DNA of 49,468 nucleotides, taken from assembly GCA_028277625.1 (NCBI GenBank), contig JANQFW010000099.1, forward strand, positions 1-49,468, in the 5' to 3' direction. The notes beneath the pieces were generated by a model that saw nothing but the letters and a program-made list of their open reading frames with translations, was not told the DNA's origin and made no database searches. This DNA is from Candidatus Gastranaerophilales bacterium (GTDB lineage: Bacteria; Cyanobacteriota; Vampirovibrionia; Gastranaerophilales; JANQFW01). Below are positions 1 to 8,013 of this stretch, piece by piece. The first letter of the stretch is position 1. The number at the start of each line of letters is the position of its first letter. The position numbers and the translations under genes were made by a program.

Positions 1-1
1 C

Positions 2-361
2 AAAGCCAAGAGGCGTAAACAGAGAAAAATTAACGCCATAGAAGAAAACAAATTTATTGAACAGGCTTGGGAAGAAGCAAAGCAGGAGGTAAAAGAAAAA
101 GCTTTGTATATCAGAGCTTGGGACAGGCTAGATAACTTTAAGTTGGGCAAGTATAAACTTGTCAAAATCAGCTCTAGTGATAAATTAGCAAATTTAAAGA
201 GTTACAAAGAATTACCGGCTGTTGCAAAGGTGGCTAATATTGTTTTAGCAGGCGATACTAATGTTTTATTAAAAGATGAAAATAATCAAATAAATAATAA
301 TATAATAGACATAAACAGCAGTAAAAAAGAAGAATTAAACAAGAAAAAGCCCCATTATTAG
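2..361 (+). CDS. C-terminal part of an unrecognised protein (5' end outside window)
   Basis: The frame is open from the first bases of the window and ends in TAG, so 119 residues are visible and the true start lies outside. A TTG at 104 could be read as a start but has no ribosome binding site, and the frame continues upstream of it. The visible N-terminal part is strongly basic and likely helical (KAKRRKQRK at its beginning, then Glu/Lys-rich). The tail is Asn/Lys-rich and low complexity. I do not recognise the family. A hairpin terminator-like structure follows at 389-445, which supports this being the last gene of its transcript. Confidence 0.55.
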   Translation, partial: KAKRRKQRKINAIEENKFIEQAWEEAKQEVKEKALYIRAWDRLDNFKLGKYKLVKISSSDKLANLKSYKELPAVAKVANIVLAGDTNVLLKDENNQINNNIIDINSSKKEELNKKKPHY

Positions 362-388
362 TAGCTATAGGTCAATAGTTTAAATAAA

Positions 389-445
389 AAGACAATGATG
401 CGCTCTCTAAGTAGATAAAGAGGGGTAGTTATCGTTGTCTTTTTT
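389..445 (+). terminator. Probable rho-independent terminator
   Basis: AAGACAATGAT (389-399) pairs with ATCGTTGTCTT (431-441) with one G-U pair, and a T-run follows (TTTTT to 445). The loop is long, but CTCT/AGAG can form a smaller inner stem. It lies just downstream of the partial gene ending at 361. Confidence 0.6.
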
Positions 446-569
446 GCTATGTTTCCATTATCCGTATAAAAAGCGTTAATCGATGTCCATCAGCAATACT
501 GAAAGTAGTCAGTAATCACTGCGTACACCTTAAGCAAATCACTGACTAAATCGTAAACAGAGAATGTGC

Positions 570-1007
570 TTAGGCACGGTGTTGACTGCCATTAGCTATA
601 TTGCGAAGTAGATACCTTCTAGTGTGAAAATTTAAAAGCGCTGTTGTTAAAATAATAAAAATCTTGGCTTCCATATAGTGGAAATGTCCACCCTGGGTTA
701 AATTCCACATAGATAATTCTAGTATCAATAGGCTAATCACACCGGTAATCATAAAAATGCCCAGCTTAGCAGGCATACTTCCACCATCTTGTTGATTAAA
801 CACCCAATTGATAGAAGTAATATAGTTTACAATTATACTCAAAACATATGCCATTGCTGCTGATAGCAAAAAGTGTATACCTATTACTTCCGTAAAAAAC
901 AGTAAGAAATAAATATCCACAGCAACTGACATAGCTCCAGATAATGAATATCTAAATATTTGAATAAGCGTATTATTCGTTTGTTTTTTCAGTAATTTTT
1001 CAATCAT
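570..1007 (-). CDS. GtrA-family small polytopic membrane protein
   Basis: A 145-aa protein with four predicted membrane segments. The family signature is visible in FRYSLSGAMSVAVDIYFL near the N-terminus and NYITSINWVFN in the middle. GtrA proteins are proposed to flip polyprenyl-phosphate-linked sugars across the inner membrane for modification of surface glycans. It lies 78 bp downstream of pssA on the same strand and may share its transcript. No GtrB-type glycosyltransferase is adjacent; the window's GT2/GT39 pair is about 40 kb away. The start ATG at 1007 has no clear ribosome binding site. Confidence 0.8.
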   Translation of the reverse strand: MIEKLLKKQTNNTLIQIFRYSLSGAMSVAVDIYFLLFFTEVIGIHFLLSAAMAYVLSIIVNYITSINWVFNQQDGGSMPAKLGIFMITGVISLLILELSMWNLTQGGHFHYMEAKIFIILTTALLNFHTRRYLLRNIANGSQHRA

Positions 1008-1085
1008 TTTGCCGGTTAGAATTAGTTAAAATAATCCAATTTTATATTATAGTATTCAAACAAATATTAAAATACATCAAAACGT

Positions 1086-1586
1086 TTAGATTCTCATAAA
1101 TTTAATATTACTAACCATTAAACTCGAGAGAATACTGGAAATTGTCAGCAAAAATATTTTATCATCAAAGATTAAGCACGACATAACCAACAATCCGCCT
1201 GCAATAGGTATAGGCATACCCAAAAAATGATCTTTAATATTTAAAGTGTTATATTTAGCAAGTCTAAGTGCGCCACAAACTATAAATGCAGCTACAACTA
1301 AAGCATTTATAATAGTTAAGCTCTGCAAATTTAAGCTCTGATATAAAAATACAGCAGGCACTACACCAAATGATACCAAGTCAGCTAACGAGTCTAATTC
1401 TCTTCCGAACTCACTAGATATATTAAAGTATCGTGCAGTTTTTCCATCCATAACATCAAGAAACATTGATATAACAAAAAATATCAAAGCAAACTTAACT
1501 TCGTTATTAATCAAAAATAGTAAGCTAGTTGCTCCGCAAGCAATATTCATCGATGTAAGAATATTAGGCAGCCATTTTATCGTCAT
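1086..1586 (-). CDS. pssA: CDP-diacylglycerol-serine O-phosphatidyltransferase (CDP-alcohol phosphotransferase family)
   Basis: A 166-aa membrane protein with the complete CDP-alcohol phosphotransferase motif. This is D-G-x2-A-R-x8-G-x3-D-x3-D, read here as DGKTAR followed by G, D and D at the correct spacing (about residues 46-69). Start MTIKWLPNILTSMNIACG is typical of PssA, which condenses CDP-diacylglycerol with serine to give phosphatidylserine, the precursor of phosphatidylethanolamine. It is on the short side for the family, with few C-terminal membrane helices. No psd (decarboxylase) gene lies next to it. A related CDP-alcohol transferase of other specificity cannot be fully excluded. 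Confidence 0.85.
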   Translation of the reverse strand: MTIKWLPNILTSMNIACGATSLLFLINNEVKFALIFFVISMFLDVMDGKTARYFNISSEFGRELDSLADLVSFGVVPAVFLYQSLNLQSLTIINALVVAAFIVCGALRLAKYNTLNIKDHFLGMPIPIAGGLLVMSCLIFDDKIFLLTISSILSSLMVSNIKFMRI

Positions 1587-2009
1587 TTATTACTTTCTAT
1601 AAAAATCTATTATATATTTCAGACTATTCATTGATAAAATTAGTCTATTTAATTTTTATTTAAACTTAATAGTAAATCAATAAAAAAAATTAATTATTAA
1701 TAAAAAGTTATTATTAATATCCCTTTATACAATCTCACAATTACTTTTCAGGCTACTAAATCGCGAAAAAAATATTTTACTATAAAAAACTACTAAGTTG
1801 TTTAATGTCTTTTATTCTCAAATTATTTAAACTTATTTTTAATTACTTTTAAGTGTTTGCCCATATTTTTTAATATGCTAACTCAAAAATAATTTTCAGA
1901 TTATTCAGTCATGTTAAACCTGATAAAATAATCCATACTCTGAAAAGAGTAATCAGAAAGTCAAGTTTGAACCGGAATAGAAACTATATAATTTGGTGAA
2001 GAGTTTATT
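1587..2009. other. Intergenic region between divergent pssA and the small ORF/hsp20
   Basis: There are 423 bases without a recognised gene. The stretch is very AT-rich. It holds one clear copy of the dispersed repeat (1871-1954) and a weaker partial copy around 1741-1775. I see no RNA gene and no ORF with a convincing ribosome binding site before 2010. Confidence 0.5.
1871..1954 (+). repeat. Dispersed intergenic repeat, copy A
   Basis: This stretch matches 3743-3829 closely and 12408-12471 more loosely. Shared blocks are ATATGCTAACT, TTTTCAGATTATT, a TGTTAAA block and ATACTCTGA. At its 3' end ACTCT-GAAA-AGAGT forms a short hairpin with a GNRA-type loop. It lies about 55 bases upstream of the ATG at 2010, in the same orientation relative to the downstream gene as the other copies. 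Confidence 0.7.
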
Positions 2010-2147
2010 ATGAATAAAAAAATTTTATATTTATTAATAATAATTGCGTTTTACTTCTACCTAACTTTTCTTTTTCAGATAAATATCAATAGTCTAATAA
2101 AATTGCAAAATCATTCACCAAACACCGTGAATACTATTCACTTTTAA
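2010..2147 (+). CDS. Possible 45-aa single-pass membrane peptide upstream of hsp20
   Basis: ATG at 2010 follows GGTGAAGAG, a reasonable ribosome binding site. The frame encodes 45 residues, beginning MNKKILYLLIIIAFYFYL, with a basic N-terminus and one hydrophobic segment (about residues 5-23) and then a polar tail. The stop at 2145-2147 is 17 bases before the hsp20 ATG, so the two could be co-transcribed. No family is recognised. It could be a translated leader or a small membrane protein, and expression is unproven. Confidence 0.4.
   Translation: MNKKILYLLIIIAFYFYLTFLFQININSLIKLQNHSPNTVNTIHF
2113..2141 (+). promoter_or_regulatory. Triple inverted-repeat element upstream of hsp20
   Basis: ATTCAC (2113-2118), GTGAAT (2127-2132) and ATTCAC (2136-2141) form two overlapping perfect inverted repeats with 8- and 3-base spacers. 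The second, GTGAAT-ACT-ATTCAC, is an exact palindrome ending about 10 bases before the hsp20 ribosome binding site. It could be a repressor operator or an mRNA hairpin. It is not the CIRCE sequence. Confidence 0.4.
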
Positions 2148-2164
2148 AAAAGGGAGATATAGTC

Positions 2165-2623
2165 ATGAAACAGCTACAAAAAAGACCAAGAAATACTATT
2201 CAAGACATACAAGAAGAATTAAACCGCTTAATGGAAGAAACTTTTGGTGAGTTCGGTCAGTTTGAACAAAGAATAGGCTCTCAAATAGGTACCTGGAAAC
2301 CTGCTATAGAATTATTTGAGAAAGACGGCAACTTATTATTAAGAGCAGAACTACCAGGACTGGAAAAAGATGATATAAACATAGAAATATCTAATAATTC
2401 TTTGATACTAAGCGGCGATATAAAAGAAAAAGAAGAAGAAAAAGGCCAAAACTATTATAAAAGTGAACTAAGATATGGCAAGTTTTTAAGAAACATCAAC
2501 TTACCATTAGACATCAATAAAGAGAAAATCAAAGCCAGCTTCAAAAATGGTATTCTTACAATTGACATGCCAAAAACAGAAGAAGAAAAACAAAAGAAAC
2601 TAAAGATAAAAATAGAATCATAA
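2165..2623 (+). CDS. Small heat shock protein, Hsp20/alpha-crystallin family
   Basis: A 152-aa ATP-independent chaperone that holds unfolding cytoplasmic proteins. The alpha-crystallin domain spans roughly residues 45-140, opening with a W-K-P-A-I-E-L-F type segment and closing with the conserved NGILTIDMPK. The C-terminal tail carries an I-K-I, the IxI motif that docks neighbouring dimers. ATG at 2165 follows GGGAG with normal spacing. A 45-aa ORF and a palindrome lie immediately upstream, and a strong hairpin lies downstream at 2653-2689, so this looks like a short independent transcript. Confidence 0.93.
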   Translation: MKQLQKRPRNTIQDIQEELNRLMEETFGEFGQFEQRIGSQIGTWKPAIELFEKDGNLLLRAELPGLEKDDINIEISNNSLILSGDIKEKEEEKGQNYYKSELRYGKFLRNINLPLDINKEKIKASFKNGILTIDMPKTEEEKQKKLKIKIES

Positions 2624-2652
2624 TTAAGAATTTGCATTAAGTAGCTATATAA

Positions 2653-2689
2653 ACAGAGGGTATCCGCAAAATAGTTGGATATCCTCTGT
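2653..2689 (+). terminator. Long hairpin after hsp20, probable terminator
   Basis: ACAGAGGGTATCC (2653-2665) pairs with GGATATCCTCTGT (2677-2689), 13 pairs with one G-U, around an 11-base loop. The following tail (GCTTCTCTC) is only moderately T-rich. Its place after hsp20 and before an extended -10 promoter supports a terminator. Confidence 0.6.
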
Positions 2690-2708
2690 GCTTCTCTCAA
2701 GCTTGCCA

Positions 2709-2717
2709 TGCTATAAT
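2709..2717 (+). promoter_or_regulatory. Extended -10 promoter for the UbiA/MqnP-type gene
   Basis: TGCTATAAT is an exact extended -10 motif (TG-n-TATAAT). No good -35 box is present, as is common for extended -10 promoters. It lies just after the hsp20 hairpin and about 40 bases before the ribosome binding site of the prenyltransferase gene. Confidence 0.5.
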
Positions 2718-2773
2718 ATATCTACAGTTTTAAGGGAAGAAGTTAAACTTAATAGCTTGAGGGGGCAAATAAA

Positions 2774-3646
2774 ATTCTTAATACTAAAGAAAAATTTAAA
2801 GAATACCTGGAATTAGTAAAGTTTGAACACACTATATTTGCATTACCATTTGCATTGTCCGGTATGTTGCTAGCCAGTGATGTGCTGCCAAATTATTTAA
2901 CGATAGTATGGGTAATATTGGCGATGGTAGGTGGGCGCACAGCAGCTATGTGTCTAAATAGAATAATCGATGCAGATATAGATAAATTAAATCCCCGCAC
3001 TGCCCAAAGGGCAATACCAGCAGGAAATATAAAGAAAATATCAGCAATGGTCTTGACCTTTTTGTCATTTACGTTGATGACATTTGCCACTTGGCAGTTA
3101 CCTCTAATCTGTAAGCAGTTGTTGCCATTAGCTATTTTTATACTGGTTATTTATTCCTTCACCAAAAGGTTTACTCATTTATCTCATTTAGTGTTGGGTG
3201 CTGCGTTGGGTGCAGCTGCTTCAGGTGGGTGGTTGGCAGTCAGCGGACAAATAACATTGCCAGTTATATTTTTGGGGCTTGCAATTATGTTTTGGGTAGC
3301 AGGCTTTGATATTATATATGCCCTTCAAGATATTGACTTTGATAAAGAGCATAAATTATTCAGCATTCCTGCACTACTTGGCATAAAAAAAAGCTTATTA
3401 ATCTCTCGGCTGTTTCACTTGCTTACTTTTTTGTTTTTAGCGGCGATAGGGTTTATTATAAAAGTAAATATATTTTATTGGATTGGAGTATTTTTTGTGG
3501 CCACTATGCTGATATACGAGCAATCATTGATAAAGCATAATGATTTATCTAAGGTTAACCAAGCTTTTTTTATGGTTAATGGGATTGTGAGTATTGGCAT
3601 GTTTGCTTGTATACTGATCGATAAAATATACATGTTAATGCTGTAA
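2774..3646 (+). CDS. UbiA-family polyprenyltransferase, MqnP-like, with probable ATT start
   Basis: A polytopic membrane enzyme that attaches a polyprenyl chain to an aromatic quinone precursor. The first Asp-rich motif is in NRIIDADIDKLNPRTAQR and the second in DIDFDKEHKLFSIP. The sequence around GRTAAMCLNR resembles futalosine-pathway MqnP. Homology starts well upstream of the first standard start codon (TTG, 2855): FEHTIFALPFALSG precedes it in frame. The frame upstream to the stop at 2753 has no ATG, GTG or TTG. GAGGGGG (2759-2765) lies 8 bases before ATT at 2774, giving 290 aa, the usual family length. The assignment to the family is firm; the ATT start is inference. Confidence 0.85.
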   Translation: MLNTKEKFKEYLELVKFEHTIFALPFALSGMLLASDVLPNYLTIVWVILAMVGGRTAAMCLNRIIDADIDKLNPRTAQRAIPAGNIKKISAMVLTFLSFTLMTFATWQLPLICKQLLPLAIFILVIYSFTKRFTHLSHLVLGAALGAAASGGWLAVSGQITLPVIFLGLAIMFWVAGFDIIYALQDIDFDKEHKLFSIPALLGIKKSLLISRLFHLLTFLFLAAIGFIIKVNIFYWIGVFFVATMLIYEQSLIKHNDLSKVNQAFFMVNGIVSIGMFACILIDKIYMLML

Positions 3647-3742
3647 AATACTTTGTGAGTAATATAATTAATCTAATGTAGGTGAAGCATTATTTTTTTT
3701 ATAATAAAATAATAGAGGCATAATTAGTAATCAGTAAGTTTT

Positions 3743-3829
3743 TAAATATGCTAACTTAAAAATACTTTTCAGATTATTTAAACGTGTTAAAGTTAATAAA
3801 ATATCCTGATACTCTGATAAAGATTAATC
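3743..3829 (+). repeat. Dispersed intergenic repeat, copy B
   Basis: Closely matches copy A at 1871-1954, sharing ATATGCTAACT, TTTTCAGATTATT, GTTAAA and ATACTCTGA. It ends 29 bases before the mlaE start codon, in the same orientation as the gene. Confidence 0.7.
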
Positions 3830-3858
3830 TTGAATTTATTTTGGAAGCAGTATAAAGA

Positions 3859-4665
3859 ATGATAGATATCCTTAAAGAATCGTATACATATAGAGCTATA
3901 AGAAAACTAGTTTACCGATCCTTGGAAGTTGTTGGAATTTATGGGGAAATGGTTATTAATTTTTTCTATGCACTTAAATATATAATCAAGCTTAATCTCA
4001 ATTTAAGGATTACGCTTGAGCAATTGTCAAAGTTTGGCATTGATTCTTTGCCGCTTTCTTTATCGATGGTAACAGTTTCTGGTATGATAATAGCCTTGCA
4101 GCTGGCATTAGAAATGATGAAGCAAGGCGCAGGCAATTATGTTGGTGCACTGGTTGCAGTTTCTATTGTTAGAGAACTTGGGCCAATTATGGGAAGCTTT
4201 GCGGTTATTGCAATGGCTGGTTCGTCCATGGCTGCAGAAGTTGGGACAATGAAAGTAACCGAACAAGTGGATGCAATGAAGGTATTAAAAGTTGATCCTA
4301 TATGCTATATGGTTGCCCCAAGAGTAATTGCAGGCTTTATAATTATGCCCTTTGTTATAGTACTTGCCAATGTAGCAGGCATTATTGGCGGAATGATTGT
4401 TAGTAATTTAGTTGCAGAACTCAGCCCTCTTAGCTATATAGATTCGGTTTGGAGGGGGCTAAGCGTTAGAGATGTTTACATAAGTTTATTTAAGGGAAGT
4501 ATTTTTGGTATTATAATATCATTGATATGCACTACTTTGGGCTACCGTGTAAAAAGAAAAGGTGGAGCTAGAGAAGTAGGAAAAGCTACAACCAAGGCTG
4601 TTGTGTGGTCCTTTATTACGGTTGTGATAGTTGATTATGTAATGTCTTATGTGTTGTGGGATTAA
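3859..4665 (+). CDS. mlaE: MlaE-type ABC transporter permease
   Basis: A 268-aa inner membrane permease of the MlaE/TGD1 family, which forms the membrane core of MCE phospholipid transporters. The conserved region with E-L-G-P-I, the G-S-S-M-A-A-E-V-G-T-M segment and the TEQVDAM segment are all present (about residues 108-140). Five or so hydrophobic segments follow the family pattern. ATG at 3859 follows GGAAG. It is the first gene of a mlaE-mlaF-mlaD set and is preceded by the dispersed repeat at 3743-3829, which may carry its promoter. Confidence 0.93.
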   Translation: MIDILKESYTYRAIRKLVYRSLEVVGIYGEMVINFFYALKYIIKLNLNLRITLEQLSKFGIDSLPLSLSMVTVSGMIIALQLALEMMKQGAGNYVGALVAVSIVRELGPIMGSFAVIAMAGSSMAAEVGTMKVTEQVDAMKVLKVDPICYMVAPRVIAGFIIMPFVIVLANVAGIIGGMIVSNLVAELSPLSYIDSVWRGLSVRDVYISLFKGSIFGIIISLICTTLGYRVKRKGGAREVGKATTKAVVWSFITVVIVDYVMSYVLWD

Positions 4666-4709
4666 GTGTTATTGTATTAAAGCTCGAATGAGTTATAGGT
4701 AAAACCAAA

Positions 4710-5438
4710 ATGGAAGCAATTAAGCTAGAAAATATATATAAGTCCTTTGATGATAAAAAAGTTTTAAATGATGTAAGCTTTACTGTTGACTATGGCGAGA
4801 CTATTGCAATAGTTGGCTTTAGTGGATCAGGAAAAAGTACTGTTTTAAAAATAATAAGTGGCTTGATAAAGCAGGAGTCAGGATCTGTTGACATTAAAGA
4901 TAAAGAAATAGGCATGGTTTTTCAATACTCAGCTCTTTTTGACTCTTTAAGTATCTTAGAAAATGTTGCTTTTCCTCTTAGAGAAAGAAAAGAATTTAAA
5001 AAAGAATATAAAGATGAAGAAAAGGTAAAAGATATAGTAAAAGAAAAATTAAAAATGGTAGGTCTATCTGGTATAGAAGATAATTACCCAAATGAATTAT
5101 CAGGTGGAATGCAAAAACGAGTTAGTTTTGCTAGGGCCATTGTGACAAATCCTAAAATAATTTTATATGACGAGCCTACTGCCGGCTTAGATCCAATATC
5201 ATCTACTGTTGTTGAGGATGATATTGTACAGCTAAAAAATGAATTGCAAGCAGCATCAATAGTTGTTACTCATCAAATGTCTACTATTCAACGAACAGCA
5301 GATAGAGTAATAATGCTTTATGATGGTGGCATTGTATGGCAGGGGACACCACGAGAAATGATAGAAACTGATGACCCTTACGCAAGACAATTTGTAAATG
5401 CGACAAGAGAAGGACCTATGCTAACAGCGGCAGGGTAA
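4710..5438 (+). CDS. mlaF: MlaF-type ABC transporter ATP-binding protein
   Basis: A 242-aa ATPase that drives the MlaE permease. Walker A is GFSGSGKST (residues 36-44), the signature LSGGM is at 130-134, Walker B ends in the Asp-Glu of YDEPTAGLDP at about 154-155, and the H-loop His is in VTHQMS. The gene starts 44 bases after mlaE and is followed by the substrate-binding mlaD, so the three form one lipid transporter. Whether transport is toward or away from the outer membrane cannot be told from sequence. Confidence 0.95.
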   Translation: MEAIKLENIYKSFDDKKVLNDVSFTVDYGETIAIVGFSGSGKSTVLKIISGLIKQESGSVDIKDKEIGMVFQYSALFDSLSILENVAFPLRERKEFKKEYKDEEKVKDIVKEKLKMVGLSGIEDNYPNELSGGMQKRVSFARAIVTNPKIILYDEPTAGLDPISSTVVEDDIVQLKNELQAASIVVTHQMSTIQRTADRVIMLYDGGIVWQGTPREMIETDDPYARQFVNATREGPMLTAAG

Positions 5439-5519
5439 ATCTCATACTAATATATTTATATATTTTTTTTGTTTTAATTTATAATCATATTATGGTGTAG
5501 TAAAAAAATAAGGGATATT

Positions 5520-6884
5520 ATGAAAATATCAGCAGCTGCAAAAGTTGGTTTACTTACAATAACTTCGTTAGTTATATTAATATATGGTTTAACCTGGTTA
5601 AAAGGCAGATCAATATCTACTGCCGAAAGAATTGAAGTTAAATTTCATGATGTAGATGGAATGAGACCTGGTTCTGCTGTTCAAATTATGGGTATTAGAG
5701 TAGGACAGGTTGAAGAGATATTACCTGTTATTAAAGATAATCAAAGCTTTGTAAAAGTTAAATTTGTTTTTACTGAGCCTAACATGGATATTCCTACTGC
5801 GTCTACAATTTCAATTCAGCAATCAGGGCTTATTGGAGAAAAGTTTTTAGAAATAACCCCGCCTAAGATTGAGACTAAGTTTTTACCTGTCAAAAAAGCA
5901 GATAATATAGATTTAAATTCTAAGATGTGTGTAAAACTACTTGCAGAAGGTAAATATATCGAAGTGGGAAAAGTAAAAAGCCTTGAAAAAATAGACACAG
6001 CAAAATTAAGCTTGAATATTCGTCAACGAATAACCAGTGATTATGCATATAAAATAGATTATCTTATTGATCTACCGGGTGTTAGCATTCCTGCGAGCTC
6101 CTTTTATGATGTTGTAAGAGAAAATAATGATCAATATCTGAAAGTTACTCCGCCTAATGGCATAAATATAGAAATGCCTGAACCTAATAGCAGGTTTACT
6201 GTAAAAGAGCCAATGAGGCTAAAGAAATTCTTAGACCTGCAATTAGAATCAGCTATTTCTTTAAAAGAAACTAATGATAAAATAAATGAGCTTTTATCAG
6301 AAGAAACAATAGAGTCTTTAAAAATAACACTTGATAATACAAAGAATTTAACTGCCGAGGCAACAAAGGCGCTTGAGGAAGTAACCGCTTTAGTTAGTGC
6401 GTCCAGGGATGACTTTAGAAAGTTGATAGTTTTATCTTCTTCTCTTTCTACAAAAGTTGCAAGCTTGACAGATAATGTTAACAATCTTGTTGGTGATCCA
6501 GAGCTAAAAGATAACTTGATAGAAATGACTAAGTCTGTTCAGCAGTCTTCTAAAGTGATAACAACTTTGTTAAACGATGCTCAGTTAAAAGATACTTTGC
6601 TTTATGTTAATAATACCACAAAAGATTTAAGCGATATTATGGCATCTTTAAATGAAATCTCTAAAGACGAAGACTTTAAAACAAATTTAGGCTCAACTTT
6701 GACCAATCTTAACACTACACTTTGTAAAATAGATAATGTATTAGGTGATGTTGAACAGATAACCGGTGAAGAAGAGGAAAAATTAAAAGGCATCATCGAT
6801 GATTCTACGGATATTTCTAAAAACCTTAAGAAGTTTTCTGATAAGCTAAATAAGAGATTTTTACTCCTTAGATTGATGTTTTAG
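5520..6884 (+). CDS. mlaD: MlaD/MCE-domain periplasmic lipid-binding protein
   Basis: A 454-aa protein anchored by one N-terminal membrane helix (about residues 8-27), with an MCE domain at about 36-113 (VKFHDVDGMRPGSAVQIMGI). The C-terminal half (about 240-440) is long, helical and Asn/Thr/Leu-rich. It probably forms the elongated bundle or needle typical of long MCE proteins, unlike the short E. coli MlaD. It completes the mlaE-F-D set and ends 17 bases before lpxK. No mlaA, mlaB or mlaC homologue is visible nearby. Confidence 0.92.
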   Translation: MKISAAAKVGLLTITSLVILIYGLTWLKGRSISTAERIEVKFHDVDGMRPGSAVQIMGIRVGQVEEILPVIKDNQSFVKVKFVFTEPNMDIPTASTISIQQSGLIGEKFLEITPPKIETKFLPVKKADNIDLNSKMCVKLLAEGKYIEVGKVKSLEKIDTAKLSLNIRQRITSDYAYKIDYLIDLPGVSIPASSFYDVVRENNDQYLKVTPPNGINIEMPEPNSRFTVKEPMRLKKFLDLQLESAISLKETNDKINELLSEETIESLKITLDNTKNLTAEATKALEEVTALVSASRDDFRKLIVLSSSLSTKVASLTDNVNNLVGDPELKDNLIEMTKSVQQSSKVITTLLNDAQLKDTLLYVNNTTKDLSDIMASLNEISKDEDFKTNLGSTLTNLNTTLCKIDNVLGDVEQITGEEEEKLKGIIDDSTDISKNLKKFSDKLNKRFLLLRLMF

Positions 6885-6901
6885 ATGGTATTAAAGGAAG
6901 T

Positions 6902-7987
6902 ATGAAAGACTATATTAATAAAATTCATTATAATGAAGCGGATTTAACGTGGGGTGGCAAATTTTTATTTGTCATATTTTCGAAGTTTTATGCTTTAGTA
7001 ATTATTATTAGGAATTTTTTATATAAGTTAAATATCATCAAAAAACATAAATTACCTGCGTTTGTCATTTCTGTAGGGAATCTTACTACCGGAGGAACAG
7101 GAAAGACTCCTGTAACTATTTCTTTGGCTAATTATATATCTGAAACTTACGGTAAAAAAGTTGCGGTGGTTAGTCGCGGTTATGGTGGCAAATTATCTAA
7201 TGATAATATTAATTTAATTTCTAATGGTGAGCAAATTCTTTCTACTGCAGATCAAGCAGGAGATGAGCCTTATTTAATTGCCCATAAGACAAAAAATGTT
7301 ATTGTATTAACCGGCAAAAATAGGGTCAAAAATGCACAATTTGCCATTAATGAGTATAATGTGGATGTTATTCTTTTAGATGATGGCTTTCAGCATTTAA
7401 AAATAGAAAGAGATTTAGATTTATTGCTGATAGATTTAAAGAAAAAGTTCGGCAATAATAAGCTTTTACCTATGGGCCCTTTAAGAGAGCCTGTGCAGAG
7501 TATACGCAGAGCAGATAAAGTTATTCTTGTAAATAAAGATGATCAGGATTTTTCTAAAGATGATTATAAATATTCATCTTATATAAATAAAACATTTGAT
7601 AAAAAAGTTTACCTTTGTAGCTTTAAATATGCTGATATTTATAATATTCAAACAAAAGAGCCAATTAATAGCTCTATAGAAAATTTGTATGCATTTTCTG
7701 GGATAGCTCAGCCAGAATACTTTTTTGATTACCTGAAGGCTAGGGGGTTTAACTTATTAAAAGAATTAGTATTCACAGATCATTATAATTATAAAAAAGA
7801 TGAAGTTAGGATTATGCTAGAAGATGCTAGTGAATTAGGAGCTGGTGCTATTATTACAACAGAAAAAGACATGGTAAAAATTTTGCCTCATATAAAAAGA
7901 ATGAGCACAGAAGTAAGTATCTATGCATTAAAGCTAGATTTAGACTTGGATATGGATAGTTTGTTAGACGGTTTTGTGGCCAAATAA
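6902..7987 (+). CDS. lpxK: Tetraacyldisaccharide 4'-kinase (lipid A 4'-kinase)
   Basis: A 361-aa membrane-associated P-loop kinase that phosphorylates the 4' position of the lipid A disaccharide. An N-terminal membrane helix (about 21-42) precedes SVGNLTTGGTGKTP (57-70), the characteristic LpxK P-loop. The conserved DDGFQHLK and LPMGPLREP segments are present. It follows mlaD closely and precedes a heptosyltransferase-like gene, placing lipid A synthesis and lipid transport in one operon. Its presence is strong evidence for an LPS-type outer membrane. Confidence 0.95.
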   Translation: MKDYINKIHYNEADLTWGGKFLFVIFSKFYALVIIIRNFLYKLNIIKKHKLPAFVISVGNLTTGGTGKTPVTISLANYISETYGKKVAVVSRGYGGKLSNDNINLISNGEQILSTADQAGDEPYLIAHKTKNVIVLTGKNRVKNAQFAINEYNVDVILLDDGFQHLKIERDLDLLLIDLKKKFGNNKLLPMGPLREPVQSIRRADKVILVNKDDQDFSKDDYKYSSYINKTFDKKVYLCSFKYADIYNIQTKEPINSSIENLYAFSGIAQPEYFFDYLKARGFNLLKELVFTDHYNYKKDEVRIMLEDASELGAGAIITTEKDMVKILPHIKRMSTEVSIYALKLDLDLDMDSLLDGFVAK

Positions 7988-8013
7988 GAAGCTTTTATGG
8001 AGCAGCACAAAAA

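Noticed and set aside
506-548. Inverted repeat TAGTCAGT / ACTGACTA after gtrA as a terminator
   Set aside because: The loop is 27 bases and no T-run follows on the minus strand, so I could not support termination.
2100-2165. CIRCE/HrcA operator or FourU RNA thermometer at hsp20
   Set aside because: The CIRCE sequence is absent, and the T-run near the ribosome binding site cannot form a convincing FourU stem.
2855-3646. UbiA/MqnP gene starting at TTG 2855
   Set aside because: There is no ribosome binding site there and it removes the conserved first membrane segment; the frame and homology extend upstream.
3689-3713. ATTATTTT / AAAATAAT hairpin after the UbiA-type gene as a terminator
   Set aside because: An A/T-only stem in AT-rich sequence is too weak to call.
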